Shown: positions 1 through 12,164 of the stretch, in pieces | Layout: the number at the start of each line of letters is the position of its first letter | Position numbering within the stretch: the first letter of the stretch is position 1 | NCBI GenBank assembly: GCA_948567375.1 | Contig: OX419757.1 | Coordinates: 74,152,001 to 74,216,000, forward strand | Length of the DNA: 64,000 nt | From: Lunularia cruciata | Taxonomy: Eukaryota > Streptophyta > Marchantiopsida > Lunulariales > Lunulariaceae | Reading direction: 5' to 3' | The notes under the pieces: model-generated | What the model was told of the DNA's origin: nothing | The model's database searches: none | The model's input: the letters and a program-made list of their open reading frames with translations, nothing else | Position numbers and translations under genes: made by a program

Positions 1-1850
1 GAGTGTTGACAATAAATAGAAGGAAGGAATATATTAACTTTGGTAGTACCTTGAAGTATTTTCTCGCCTTTGGAAAAGATTTGTACTCCTTCAAAGAAGG
101 AGTTTAAACCTTTGGAGCAAAGTCTAGTCATTGAATAGGCAAGACAAAAGTTTGAAGGTTAGACCTTTTGACCAAAAGTTGGACTTTGGAGTTGAAGCAT
201 AGAAATTTGGAGTGTACCGCTAAACCTTTGGAGCAATAGCTAAAGGAAAGTCTCATGTTGGAGATAGAGCTAATGAATTGAAACATCAATATCAAGAGTT
301 GATTGGATTTATTCTGAGTGTGAGTGACTTTATCTTTATCAATTGTTATGATGCACCTTTATGGGTGTCATTACCTACTTTTGGGAGTCATTTTTTGCCC
401 AAAAAGTGAAAGAAGTAAGAATAAAGGACTCACAAGTGACATCTATCTGAGTACCTCTCCATTTGTAATTGTATCCTTGTGAGAAAAAACTATTTTACCC
501 CAAAATCCTACAATTTGGTGATGAGTGTGTAATTATAAGTATTCCTGTTGGATTTTTTTGGTGGAATCAATAGTAGGACTAGCTATAGTATTATTGGCAA
601 GTATATGAGTTCAAAGATATTTGTATATGGAGAGGGATGAAACTACTAGACCAGTCTTTCCATATCATTGGATCACTTGGCATACCAGTACCTTTAATTA
701 TTACCAATATTAACAATTAATGGTTACCATTAGACCTTACCGTTAGATCTTCCTTGTTGGGAGAGCGTAGAATCTTGAGAGACATAGTACAATTCATTTA
801 GTGATTCTTGGATGGCCATATTAGCAACATACCCATGCTTGCCAAGGATAAGTGTTACAAGATCCCAATTTTGGTATATTTCATCCCTTTGATGGGTAAT
901 TCTTCACATAAATAATGGCAAGTACACATCAAGTCTAGTCTTGGGTTGGACCTATTTTGTTGTTAGATGCAACTAGAGCTGGATATTGGGCCTATCATTT
1001 TTATCTTTGGTAGATGAACCTCTTACCTAAAGAGGTTTTATAGTGTGCATTGATGGTATTCAATGACCATCACAACTCATTATGGATAGTATTTTGGATA
1101 TTGTGCACCAATATCAAACAGTGGGAGTGGTTGATCTATCACTTATGGTGAATTTTGTAGGCTACCTCAGAGCCCCTTCACATAATCATGAGTTTCTTAG
1201 TTTCCCATTCTTATCAAGAAGGATGTTCTAGACTAGTTTGGGACTCAAAATCACAACAATGGAGTGATCCCAAGACTAATAAGAGAGAGCAAGCAATGGG
1301 TTTGTGTATTGGTATCACAATCATTTCATCAATGTAAAATGAAACCAAGCATCAAGTTTTAGGTTAGGCTATGGATCTACATTGCTTGACTTGGATTGTG
1401 AGCCTTGGAGTGTCTAAGCAATGTAGATGTTCTTGAGAAGCATCACCACTTGGACTCTTGTAAGCTTTGTGCCTATTGAGATAATTAAGACACATGTTGG
1501 GAATAACATGGCAAGTGAGCATAGTATTCTTTGTACATTAGTGATACTAGTGATAAGGGTCTAGTTGGGATGTATCTAGGTGAGCATGATCTATTTAAGA
1601 TACACTATTGGTCTACTTGGGATGTAGCTAGAGGATGTGTGGAGCTTGCAATCAGAGCTAGGAGAGTTTTTTGCTCTAAGGTTGTAGACTCTAGCAGTTA
1701 AGGGAATGATAATATTACTTATAGGGTCTAAGTATTGCAAGAAGTCAAGGCATCTTCCACTTATATAATAGTTATAAAAGGATACTTAGGAACCAAAACA
1801 TTAGATTCAAGCTAACAAAATGGGAGAGATAGAGACTTTGGAGGTTCTTG
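1..1850. other. AT-rich stretch without a recognisable gene
   Basis: No open reading frame of useful length and no conserved motif is visible here. Because a decayed Ty3/gypsy pol region follows on the + strand, this may be the upstream (gag/protease or LTR) part of the same element, but I could not recognise any domain. Nothing else was seen. Confidence 0.4.
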
Positions 1851-3950
1851 AGGAGCTATAGGAGTTCTTTTGCTTTCAATATGAAGGATTTGGATGCTTT
1901 GAAAATATTTGATATTTGGATTGAGCTAAATAGTGGTACATTAGTATTTTGATGTTTGTTATAGATATAATGATATGAAGAGAATCTTGATTCAAACTAG
2001 GAGTCAAGATAAATATTTATAATTCTCCTCTATGGTAGTGTGATAGACCATGGAAAAGTATAATAAAAATCTCTTGGAGGTATTTGAAAGATTAAGATCT
2101 CATGGACTCAAATTGCATATTAGGAAGTGTAGATTCTTACAAGACTAGGTTGAATATTTGGGTCATACTATCTATCTTGGTAGACTTGGTGTTTACCAGA
2201 CCAAGGTGGAGGCTATTGCACATATTATTTTACATATAGATGTGAGTGGAGTGCAAGCATTCTATGGATTTGTAAAGTTTTATCACCAATATGTTAAAGG
2301 ATTTACTACAATTTCCAAAGCCTTTACAAAGCTGACCAAGCTTATACATGAGTGGTGTTGGAGGGATGAGCACAAGAGAGCTTTTGTAAATCTCAAGGAA
2401 AGTTGATGTCCTTCCTTATCCTTAGGAAACCAATCAAAGGATGCCCATTCCAAGTTCATGTTAATTAGAGTATATTGAAGCTTGGAGCAATGCTGACCCA
2501 AGAAGATGATGAGGGAAAGGGGTTTGTGGTGGCATACATGAGTTCTCCAACAAGTCAAAACAGGCTAAGTAAAGCTCATATGAGAGAGAGTGTGTGTGTT
2601 TAGCAATAATGTGTATGATAGCACACTTTTATGTTACTTGTTTGAAAACCCCTTCATTCTTGTCATTGTCATCAACCATTGAATTGGTTGATAGAATCCA
2701 ACAAGCTTTTAAAGAAACTTGCACAATGGGCTTTGATTTTACAAGAGTATGATTTCATAGACCAAGAGTGGTAAACCTTTATACAAATGGGTTGAGTAGA
2801 ACCCCATGTACTAGCCAACATGATAAAAAAAGAGGTATCATTATCATGGTAAGAAAGAGGAGAGATATTGCCAAGTTTTCATGCAACATACATGAAAAAT
2901 TAAAGGCCTTTTTCATGTATGTTGATTGGGGCTCTAGTAATATCTCTATTATTATAGAAAATAGCAGTTGTTGAGGTCTCAAATCCAAAGAGTAGAGATA
3001 TTAGTATAGGTAAGCAAGACATTCATGATGATATCTTGGTGATGGACTATACTTGTAGTAGTATTGTGTGTAGTACAATGATTGTGAAGGAGCAGATTAG
3101 ATTGTAGAATAAACATCTTCTTTGAGTATAGAGGATGGTAGAGTGCAAGTAGTACCACTTCAATCTAAAAGACCATAATTGGTATGTCATGCTTATGAAG
3201 AGTTAGAATATTTTGGAGTCATTGTTGATGGCATAATATGTAGAGTATGTGCAATAGCTTTTTTCAAATGTATTGAGCATCATTAAATGCTCATATGCCA
3301 CTATTAGAGCATCATTTAATGCTCTTATGCCATTATTATACCCACTACTTATCATGAAGTTGGATTACCACAAGTATTTGGACTTTGTTGAACCTTTACC
3401 ATTGTCTTTGAGATATCATTAATACATTTTGGTTATGGTAGAGCATGTCTCTAAGTGGATTGAGTTGGTGGCACTTCCCAACAAGTCTAATGAAATCATA
3501 AATTTTTTGTTCTCAAATTGGGCTTTTGGTTGTTTTTATGCACCATCCAAGGTCTTGATTGATCAAGGTATAGAGTTCTTGGGAGAATTTTAGATTTGGT
3601 GTAAAAAGCCCTTGATTAATTACATCTTGAGATCACACTAATATTGATGGTTTAGAAAATGGTTTAGCAAAGAAAGTTGTTCAAATGATGAAAAGAAGAT
3701 TGTGTAGATATAATTTGAAGAGAGGTCACTTAATTAGGATCTCCAATAAAGTTGTTTGGTTATAGGCTGTTGGTTCAACTAAAAAGTATCCTAAGCATCC
3801 TTTTCTCCCTACTTCTTATATTATGGAAAAATCCAAATTTACTTACACACATTTTTCATGATTTTATTGTAGTTTTGGACTTGGATGATGCGGATGTATG
3901 GGTGAATGCATATTCTCAATGGGGAGAGATCTTTTAGAGAGTAATTTCAA
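1850..3950 (+). mobile_element. Decayed Ty3/gypsy retrotransposon pol region
   Basis: Translating the + strand in shifting frames gives parts of a Ty3/gypsy polyprotein in the usual order. About 2060-2400 is the end of reverse transcriptase and its connection (IRKCRFL, then a YLGHTI-like motif and FYGFVKFYHQYVKGF). About 2420-2800 is RNase H, ending in a NGLSRTP remnant of the usual DALSR motif. About 3350-3600 is an integrase core (ILVMVEHVSKWIELVALP, then VLIDQGIEFLGEF). About 3650-3730 continues it (ENGLAKKVVQMMKR). Many stops and frameshifts show that it is not functional. No gag or certain LTR could be assigned. The domain order is that of the Ty3/gypsy group; membership in a particular clade is not established. 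Confidence 0.8.
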
Positions 3951-4892
3951 TGGACTTTGAGAAACTTGCCAATTACTCAACATAAGGATACTTTATGTTA
4001 TATTATTATTCAAGGAGTAGATAATAGACTCTCAATACATCAATTTTATTTGTTATTGTGCTTTGTCTTGTTCTATTTGAGAACACACCGGATGTTTGGG
4101 TATGGAGTCTATGGATAAAGATTGTATCTAATGTATCAATTGTGGTTATACCACTTGTAATCCTAATTTTCATGAACTTCTATATCAATTCCTAAGTTTC
4201 CTCTTTGATAGGGTAGAAAAAGAGCAACCTAACCTACCATCACAACATGCACTTTGGTTTGTTTTTCATCACTTTCAACATCACCAAGGAAAAATACATT
4301 TCACACCCAATTGAAAGAAACCTACATATAATGCTTACACACTAATCCAAGCCAGTTGAGCCTATAATCAAGCATGGAAAGAATCCAAACACAAGTAGCT
4401 TAATGGTAATTCTTCATGAATTTGTTTTGTTCCAACTTGTACTCCGAGAGTTGCTTTCAACTATGCTCCAAATAGATCAATTCTACACCTTTTTGTTGAA
4501 TGAATAAATAAGTCTAAGACTTAGATTAGAATAACTTATCCTTCTTTATAGCTCCAATTCAAATGTTTTGGAACTCAATGGAAAGCTTGCAAGAAAAGAT
4601 TTTCAATGATGCTTGTTATAGCAAGCACCAATTTGATCATTACATACCTGGTTATAATACCCTAAACTTAGTTTGATTTTTATGGCTCAAATCCTAATTC
4701 AATCCCTAATCTAGGTGTCACTCCTAGTTCAGAATTTTGGCCCAAGGATTCATGTTAACACTAGAAATCTCTTGCAAGCTCTCATACTTTCAACCATAAT
4801 TTGATATGGGGAAATTTACATTCAATTTTAACTGGAGATAGAATAACTTGTAGGAGCTGATGATAATATTTTCATTGGAGTTGTTACATCAT
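3951..4892. other. AT-rich spacer, nothing recognised
   Basis: This lies between the decayed integrase and an LTR-like repeat. It has no coding potential that I can support. It may be 3' untranslated sequence of the adjacent retroelement. Confidence 0.35.
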
Positions 4893-5664
4893 ATCTCATT
4901 GCTGTAATACTCCGAGGACAAGAGATGAGAGAAAACACATATTGCACTCTCAAACATTTGATGCCCCAAGGGAGCACCTTCTCTTGGGGACCTCTCTTAT
5001 ATAGACAAAGAGGATCTCCTCCAAGGAAGCTCCACCATAGGATTAAGGACACAGATAGGTGACATGTCAGCAAGCTCCACCCTTGGATTACTTACTTGGA
5101 TGGGTGACCTGTCTGGTCTAGGTCCTATCTGGTTGGTCAAACAAGCTTTGACCGGAGGGAATCTTTTAGGGAATCTTCCTGTAGGAATCTCATAATCCCA
5201 TGAGTAAGGTACCGTTGGAAAGCTCTCAACGAGAAAAAGCAGGGAGAGGGAAGGCTAGCCTTTCCTCCATTGGGGGGGGGGGGGAATAGGCACATTCTTG
5301 AGGCCTAATTCATCCGTTTAGGCCTCCGAAATTGCCTTCAAAGATTTCAGGCATATTTTGGTTCCTACTCTATTAGTAGAAGTCCCCTTTTGGTGATACC
5401 TCTTTCTGATCTATTTAGTCCATCATGTGTAACATCCTTCCAGATGTTACCAAACCAATTCTCACCTTTAAATCATATGTCTAGCTATTGGTTCTAAGGT
5501 TCTCAAGTCTATTTCGGTTTCTGCCCTATTAGTAGAAGTACTCTTTTGGTGATACTTCTATCTGATCTATTTTGACCATTATGTATAAAATCATTCCAGA
5601 TGTTACCAAACCAAATTTCACATCTAGATCATATGGCTAACCCTTGGTATTACAATTGCCTATA
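4893..5664 (-). repeat. LTR-like repeat, family A, copy 1
   Basis: The segment resembles the family-A LTRs at 17527-18082 and 23478-24054 in the same orientation. Shared blocks include a TATATAGACAAAG-like stretch near 4998, paired 'taggcct' motifs near 5300, and a tail around 'gtgatacctctttctgatc'. Sense is taken from the intact element A, so this copy reads on the - strand. It holds an internal tandem duplication with a period of about 157 bp (around 5300-5460 and 5460-5650) and a run of 13 G at 5272-5284. It could be a solo LTR or the LTR of a lost element; the ends are approximate. Confidence 0.6.
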
Positions 5665-7449
5665 ATCCCAAACAAACTGAATTTTACAAGGGAATTGGTC
5701 ATACCTTTGTCTAAATTTGCATCATATCTCACTACTTATAAATCAAAAACTAACTAAAATTTGCAAATGAGTTGGTCATACACTCTTGTAATCTTCTATG
5801 AAGCTTCACATCTGAATTTTAACCTATCCATATATATGGATCAATTCCCAAGTTAAGCTAATAACTTTTAGCTCTATAGACCCAACTATACTTGATCTAA
5901 GGCCTTAAATTCTATACTTAAGGAGTTCACATCAAATTTGATATAGAGGTACCAGTCCTAGCAACCAATAATGTTGGAAATTTTCATGAGCCTATTCAAA
6001 CCAAACTTGAGATGTGATCAAAACTCCAAATCTTATCATAATCTCCACCCTAACACCTTAATTTCAAGTCCTCTAGCTTCAATTGATCACATCAAGTTCA
6101 AAAGCAAACCAAATGCATAGTTTTTTTAACACAACACAACTAGAAATTTTTCTTCTCTCCAAATCAACTTAAAGATCATCAATAACTATTGTAAAACTCC
6201 CAAAATCCTCTAAAGTGTTTTCATGGGTACAGTTTAAACCCCTTTGCTTCAATTGATCATATCTTGAACACCAAGCACTTAAATCCTATGTTCTTTTTTC
6301 AAATTGTAGCATATTTGCTAGTCTCTTCAATGGTGGTCTTCTCTTTTAAAATAGCACTCTTAAAAATCCTCAAACTTGCAAAACACTATTCTTGACTTGG
6401 TGGGAATCAATCCCTTGTGCTTTAAACATGTAGCAATTCCTCCTTTTGACACATGGATTTCAATCTACACCTCCAAAGCCTTGAGCAAGATTTTTGATTC
6501 ATTTCCTTCTACAAAAGGATGTTAATAGTTAAATCCAAAACTTGTCCATAAGTAAGCACAAGAAGGATAATAGGATCCATATTCTCCATTAGTAGCACCA
6601 TGAATGCAAGACCAAAATGAGCTACTACCCAAGCCCAAAGATGATCATATTGCAAAATTTAAAGCTTGATGAGACAAGAGTTTTGGAATGGAGAGGTAGA
6701 TCAAGAATGCAGAACATCTCTTGGTCACCTCATCCACAAACACTCTAGTCTCCAAGCTTTGCTACCATTCTTGGACGCCTTAGCTTTTATGTTCAACTCA
6801 TACTTGAAACTTGCAAGATTAAAAGATAATAATTTCAATGGAACCTACACTACCTACATGCATTAGAGCAATAGAAGAGAACAAGATTGTAACCCATATG
6901 ACCAGTCACTTGAATATAGTAGATTGCTCATATGGCAATCAATCAATAATAAGATCCTTTGCATACTCTACTACAGCACTACATAAATAAACAACACTAA
7001 CTTACTTTTTCACTTGTGCGGCAAACCACAAGACATTAGGGGACAATTGTGTGTTATGTCACTTCCTAAGTATTCATGACATGATGGACCTAAGCTTGGC
7101 AATTGAATATGCATGCATATGGTGTATGTTATGTGGTTCTACTAGCAGAGTTGCTACTATGTTAGTGTGTGTTAATTATTTATGAAGTTTTATCCTTCCT
7201 CTCACTTTGGTTCCTTAAGAGTAGTGGTTATATCTGTATTATATTTGACACTTTAGCTAGTTCACTCCTTATATAATATAGATTGTAGATCAACTATGGC
7301 ATATAATAGCACCTCTTGATCTTTTGCCACTACAAGGCATATCACTTACCTCTGAGTCATAACTCATATAGTAGTAACAAATAAATTCTAAAATGCCATA
7401 ACCACTCTTCTAATTCACAGCTAGATCTCTCTAACTCCACATAGCCATC
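5665..7449. other. AT-rich intergenic sequence, no gene seen
   Basis: Only short reading frames without recognisable motifs occur. The sequence is AT-rich and of repeat-like character, but I could not match it to other parts of the window. Confidence 0.4.
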
Positions 7450-7586
7450 TACTCCAAATATTGACTCTAGACTCTATTGGGGCTCAGCCCCAATTTACCT
7501 TTTCCATCTCTCTCTTGTTCGGCTTGATGAGGTCTTCCCATCCTTCATTTTTTCTATGCGGTCATCCTTTACTCTACTCCAAATAT
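7450..7586. repeat. 14-bp target-site duplication around the truncated LINE copy
   Basis: tctactccaaatat occurs exactly at 7450-7463 and again at 7573-7586, immediately bounding the LINE-derived insert. The bases outside the pair differ. Confidence 0.85.
7464..7572 (+). mobile_element. 5'-truncated 3' end of the RLE-type LINE (109 bp)
   Basis: From about 7471 the sequence matches the 3' end of the full-length LINE at 12069-15832, read in its sense direction. It starts with the last codons of the ORF (gactctattggggct), continues through the GGGGC..GCCCC hairpin (7478-7496) and then the 'ggcttgatgaggtcttcccatc' block. The insert is flanked by an exact 14-bp direct repeat, tctactccaaatat, at 7450-7463 and 7573-7586. 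That is the expected mark of target-primed reverse transcription of a 5'-truncated copy. Confidence 0.85.
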
Positions 7587-7589
7587 GTG

Positions 7590-8290
7590 ATATGCCTTAT
7601 GATGGACAAAAATCAAAAGGTGTTATTATCCCCATAGTGGTATGCAAAGATCATTCATTGATCTTTGCCCCCTACAAGGCATAATACATACTTGGAATAA
7701 GCGGCTATTTAGAGTTAAAAAGATTTACCTATCAAATAGGAGAGTGACTATGGCACTTTAGAGTTTATATATGACTTGTTGTATAATTTATACTTCTCTA
7801 TAGTGTATGATTGATGGTGCTTTTTGTTGTATACTGAGATTTTTTATTTTATTTTATTTTATTTTTTATTTTTTATTTTTTATCAATACTATTATTTTAT
7901 AGATTTAACTAGGACACACAAATGAGTTAAAGAAAATCCAATTCAAATCAATTAAATGAAGATTTATATCTTCTAAGAACATAATGATGTTCTTAGAATA
8001 TAATCACTTAACCGCGGTGTTCTGGATACTAAGGATTATCAAGGTGTTTGGAAATGCACTAATATACAAGTAAAGATAATGGAATAAATTAGAAAAGTAA
8101 ATTCGACGACGGAGTAAGTTTATACCCGTAATTATCACCAATCTTATTCCTACGGTACTGCCGTCACAATAAAGTTCAATGGGCTTATATACAACCATGT
8201 AACCTTACCAGTATTCAATAATATTAATCTTTTCCCCTTCACTATGTATATATTATATGGTAAAAACTAACTTTGTAGAACTATTACCCG
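7590..8290. other. AT-rich intergenic sequence, no gene seen
   Basis: It contains a (TTTTA)n-like low-complexity run at about 7837-7880. No supported coding sequence was found. Confidence 0.4.
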
Positions 8291-8345
8291 GAGGGAGGGG
8301 CTTAGCCCCATTTTACCTGTTTTGTCCCCATCCCCTGTTTTTGTT
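8291..8345 (+). mobile_element. Short LINE 3'-end remnant with hairpin
   Basis: The ggggc-tta-gcccc hairpin (8297-8309) is followed by 'attttacctgttttgtcccc' and a T-rich tail (gtttttgtttttg). This parallels the 3' end of the full-length LINE: the same hairpin, a ttac block and a T/G tail. It is short and diverged, and no target-site duplication was recognised, so the assignment rests mainly on the hairpin plus tail. Confidence 0.5.
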
Positions 8346-9034
8346 TTTGCAAAAAAGAATATGATCGCTCAATGTACGGAAATGCAATGCACTCTAAATG
8401 TGTAACTCTCATAATTGTCCCTTTCATGTCGAAACTCTCATCCATGCCATGTCGAGGTTCAGACACAGTTTTGATTCAGTCTGCAGTCATGCCAAGCCGA
8501 ATTTCAGATTCAAATCGTCATCGTAATCAATGAGTCAAAGTTGCGATTCACCCTATCCGGCCTGCACTGACCCTGCAATCTGCCAAGTTACGGACCGTGC
8601 TATCCCGTGAACTGTATACTGGTGGCTCCTAGACCTCGCAATAAGGGAAGGGTTGACTATATGTAATAAGTTCACAGAAATTTAAGTGGGCAACGTACCA
8701 ATGACCAACTCCGACTTCATTCAGAAACTCCAAGGGCCCACATCTAGCACACACTAACTGCAAAACCGTTTGCTTACATGATGTTGCTTTTGAATGGGAG
8801 GGGGAGTAACTCATGGACCTGGTACTGCTCAGGGTAGGATTGTGCACTGTAGCGATTTTGACGAGGAAACATGAGCAGCGAGGTAGCAGCAATAAGTGTA
8901 TCTTCAAGTGAGAGCTATGGTATGAGCGCAGGGATTTGCACTTACGGTGTTCATCTTGACTACCGTACTAGGCACGCCCATTGCAAATGCAGCATCTGGA
9001 TCGAAAGGAGAAGCTGAATCAAGCGGATTCACAT

Positions 9035-9142
9035 TACGCCCTATAATCCCCTTTGTCGTGAAGGCAGGGAAAGGAAAGAAGACGCTGCATCGAGCATATT
9101 CACACCTCCCCTGTATCCCTTTTGTCGTGAAGGCAGGGAAAG
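9035..9142 (+). repeat. Two-copy 69-bp tandem repeat in an open frame
   Basis: The core 'cgtgaaggcagggaaa' and its upstream flank occur at 9046-9073 and 9115-9142, 69 bp apart with one mismatch in the core. The period is a multiple of three, so the open frame at 8947-9240 (97 codons) reads IPFVVKAGK twice. I do not recognise the peptide, and whether it is translated is unknown. Confidence 0.7.
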
Positions 9143-9531
9143 CGCCGAGTACACTAAGTCACTCAGCTAACGAGTTCGTTATCATTGCTCATAAATTCCA
9201 ACCACCAATTCAACTAACAAAGCCAAATGTTCGCTCCTAGATGAACAAGTAGGTTGGCTGGTAGAGTACGTACTGGAGGACAATCCCAGTTTTTACCGCT
9301 AGAGTTTGACTTACTGCAGGTTAACGCTCTACATGATCTTTTGAGACTTCCTTTGAGAAGACAGTTGTCGTGATGTACATTCGTTCAGCCTTGCCAAGTC
9401 TGAAGGAATCAATTTTAATTCCACTGGCCTACTCCTATCAAGTTGGACGGATAGATCGAGGGATTGAGTGACGAATCTTATCGAGGATGTAAAGTAATTT
9501 ACGTTTCTGAAAATAAGTAACTGTCGTCAAC

Positions 9532-9559
9532 TTACCTGTTTGGGCTCTCAAACAGGTAA
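9532..9559. repeat. Stem-loop, 11-bp perfect stem
   Basis: ttacctgtttg (9532-9542) and caaacaggtaa (9549-9559) are exact reverse complements around a 6-base loop. It may be a remnant of a small inverted-repeat element. No transcript is assigned to it. Confidence 0.6.
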
Positions 9560-10964
9560 AATTCACAATTCCTTCTTAACAATCGGCTCAATCAGCTCAA
9601 GTAGATGCCTAGATCAGCTCGATTGTGAAATATCCATCATTGGATTATAAAGGGCCCCGGGCCTCTACAAAGTGGAGTGAATCTTACATCTGGTAGCTTC
9701 GTCTTTTCGAAAAGTCAAAATGCTGTCTTTGTGGAGGGTTGCACACAATCCCCCCGCTTCTCCATGCTGTGATGTCAACAGAAGAGATTCATCATGTGGT
9801 ATCCATTCTCGTGTGTCGTACGGCTATCCTTCAGTTTTCGATAGAGTAAGGCTGTAAAGCATCTCGTAAGTGCGCTGCACTCATGCACAGGCATCGCAGA
9901 TCCACGAATGAGTACATTCCTCATTTATGTAATCGCAATTTCGATACAATAAGTTGCACAGGCTACGTTGAAGATAATTGCATCTACTGCTTTTATGTTT
10001 AATTCCTTTGCTTTGTCCTGTTTAACCTCGACCAGAAGTCATCTTATTATGCCTGTGTGGATTACATATTTTCTACTGACGTGCTTAGTTTTGAATGGAA
10101 GTAATCAAACTTTTGTCGACACATACGCATCAGACTTTTCCCGTTCCTGTCTCCTCTTAACATGCATCCGTCAAGAACTTCTGCTGCATCAAGTTCGGGC
10201 ACCCAACTCATCGTTCTTCATTTGGGTTTGAACGGTTTTTCCACATTTGATACACCGAACCAAGATATAAGCACGAACCTTGTCATCTATATGTTCACAG
10301 TAAGTTCTGTTCGGCCAACTGGTGACTGGCATGGACATGTCAATTCCAGCTTTCAGGCATATTCGTTTAATTGAATGCGTACCGAAATACTGCAGAATAA
10401 GCCAGAGCGAGCACTCCAGCTGGAACGAGGGAGTTTGCATCATGCTTATGTCCAGAAGATGTAGATCATCATGTCTCTAGCTTCTTTGCACTCGATTTCC
10501 CCATACACTCCAAAGCTGACCAGAGGCCAGTCGAGGGCTAGAACTATAAACTATTCGTCAAAATCTGATTGCATCTAACTTTGCCTCGCTACCAAACACT
10601 CAAGAAATTTCTCTCTCCGCACAATTCATAAACAATGATTCCGACAACAGGATTCATAAAGATTGAAACTTTATCGGTAACGTATGTGCTCAATGTATGT
10701 TCGAGACAGTTTGCTCACTTCCGTCTAATTCGGTCCACGGTCTTAGGTACTCTGCAGCAGCAGCTTCTTCATGCTCTTATCGAACAAGAATCGAACAAGC
10801 CCTTGCATGAGCTATTGCTCAAGAACCTTCTGCCACAGGATCTCATCATGACTTCTTTCCCACCGAAACGTTCTTGCGTTCTCCCCATTCTTGCTTTTCC
10901 TTTTCCGTTACCTCTGCAGTTCGAATCGACTGAATCACCATTAACGCCTCTCCTTTTTCATTTA

Positions 10965-11033
10965 CGCCTCGTTTCAGGTCTTCTGTTCTTACCTTCTGGC
11001 AGAAGGTAAGAACAGAAGACCTGAAACGAGGCG
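10965..11033. repeat. Perfect inverted repeat, 34-bp arms, 1-nt spacer
   Basis: Positions 10965-10998 are the exact reverse complement of 11000-11033, with a single G at 10999 between them. Outward pairing stops at 10964/11034 (a/a). Such a near-spacerless palindrome is unusual. It may be a real cruciform-forming site, the fold-back of a small element, or an assembly or library fold-back artefact. Confidence 0.9.
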
Positions 11034-12052
11034 AGTTGTTGTTGTCTCAGACTCACTCATCAACGTCAGACCCTCCCTCGTTGAAAATTCACTCACGAGC
11101 AGCAGTTCTGCTATTTCGAGGTCGACGAGTTTATCACAGGTGAGCTTTTCCCGGTGACAGCAGCGCTGATACGTCCTGCCCCCTCGTCCCGAAGCCAGAA
11201 TGAGCTTGCAACTTATCAGTGAGTAATACTTTCCCAGATACAGTCAGCGATGTGTTTCCTATGATTGCAACGTCCATATCACCCCCTCGTCCACGCACAT
11301 AGGGACAGCACCCAAATCCGCAAATTGTTTAATCAACTTCTGATGCAACTCATCTTCGAATAACTACTACTGCCCTTGGTACGTGTTGGTACTTGTCCAA
11401 CAACATCTAGTACAGTTTCGACCTGAGGTACAGTCCTTTCTCGGCATTGCTTCCAGGGGGGTTTTGAACTTGTCCAATATCTCTACGAATATAAAAGAAA
11501 AGAAAGAAGGCGACCACATAGAGCACAAAGCACAAGAAGGATAGGGGGAACCCCGTCAAGCCCGTACAAGGGAGAGAGAAAAGAAATATATATAAAAAAG
11601 ATAGTAATAAATAAAGAAAAAATAGAAAGGTAAAAGAAATAGACCTTGAATTTCGTTTATCCACAGTTAGGTTTCTGCAAAAATATCAGGTATGAAGTAT
11701 AAAGTACAATAGCGTATAAATTACATGATAGTATAAAGGTTACGTGGATACGTAAACATACTGACATATTATTTCGGTATATTTCGGAGGAATATTATAG
11801 TTATAGAGAAGTGATAAATTCTTGCATAAATGGCAGTTACAACATTCCAGGTAGCGTTTACTAATAGTGTACATACTGCACTTACCGGGAGTTGCAACTA
11901 TCCGATTTGAAGTGTGCCTCATAACGATTGTCTTATGCTTCTACATTACATTGCAAGTATTATCTGTCTGTGAATTTATGGCACTGTCTCTGGATCTCAT
12001 CTGTCAACTTCGTCAAGATTGACTTACTTATATTTGACAAACTGAATTTCCT
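11034..12052. other. Intergenic sequence, no gene recognised
   Basis: Apart from a LINE-derived fragment (11470-11585), only short frames are present and none is supported. Confidence 0.4.
11470..11585 (-). mobile_element. Truncated LINE 3'-end fragment
   Basis: On the - strand the order of blocks follows the 3' untranslated region of the full-length LINE: a CTCTCCCTTGTACGG-like block, then GGCTTGA.GGGGT, then TATCCTTC, then GTGGTCGCCTT and a T-rich tail. The hairpin and stop codon are absent, so this copy is truncated further than the one at 7464. A target-site duplication could not be recognised in the A-rich flanks. Confidence 0.65.
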
Positions 12053-12164
12053 TCCTGTCATGAAAGAAAAACAAAAAAAAAAACAAAAAAGGCGACCGCG
12101 TAGGAAAAATGAAGGATGGGAAGACCCCATCAAGCCGTACAAGGGAGAGACAAAAAACGTAACA

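Larger units (their letters stand above)
8346..10964. other. Intergenic region with small repeats, no gene recognised
   Basis: Base composition is less AT-rich than upstream. Several short open frames exist (for example 8947-9240 and 9968-10231), but none has a recognisable domain or convincing splice structure. It holds a 69-bp tandem duplication (about 9035-9142) and an 11-bp stem-loop at 9532-9559, listed separately. Confidence 0.4.
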
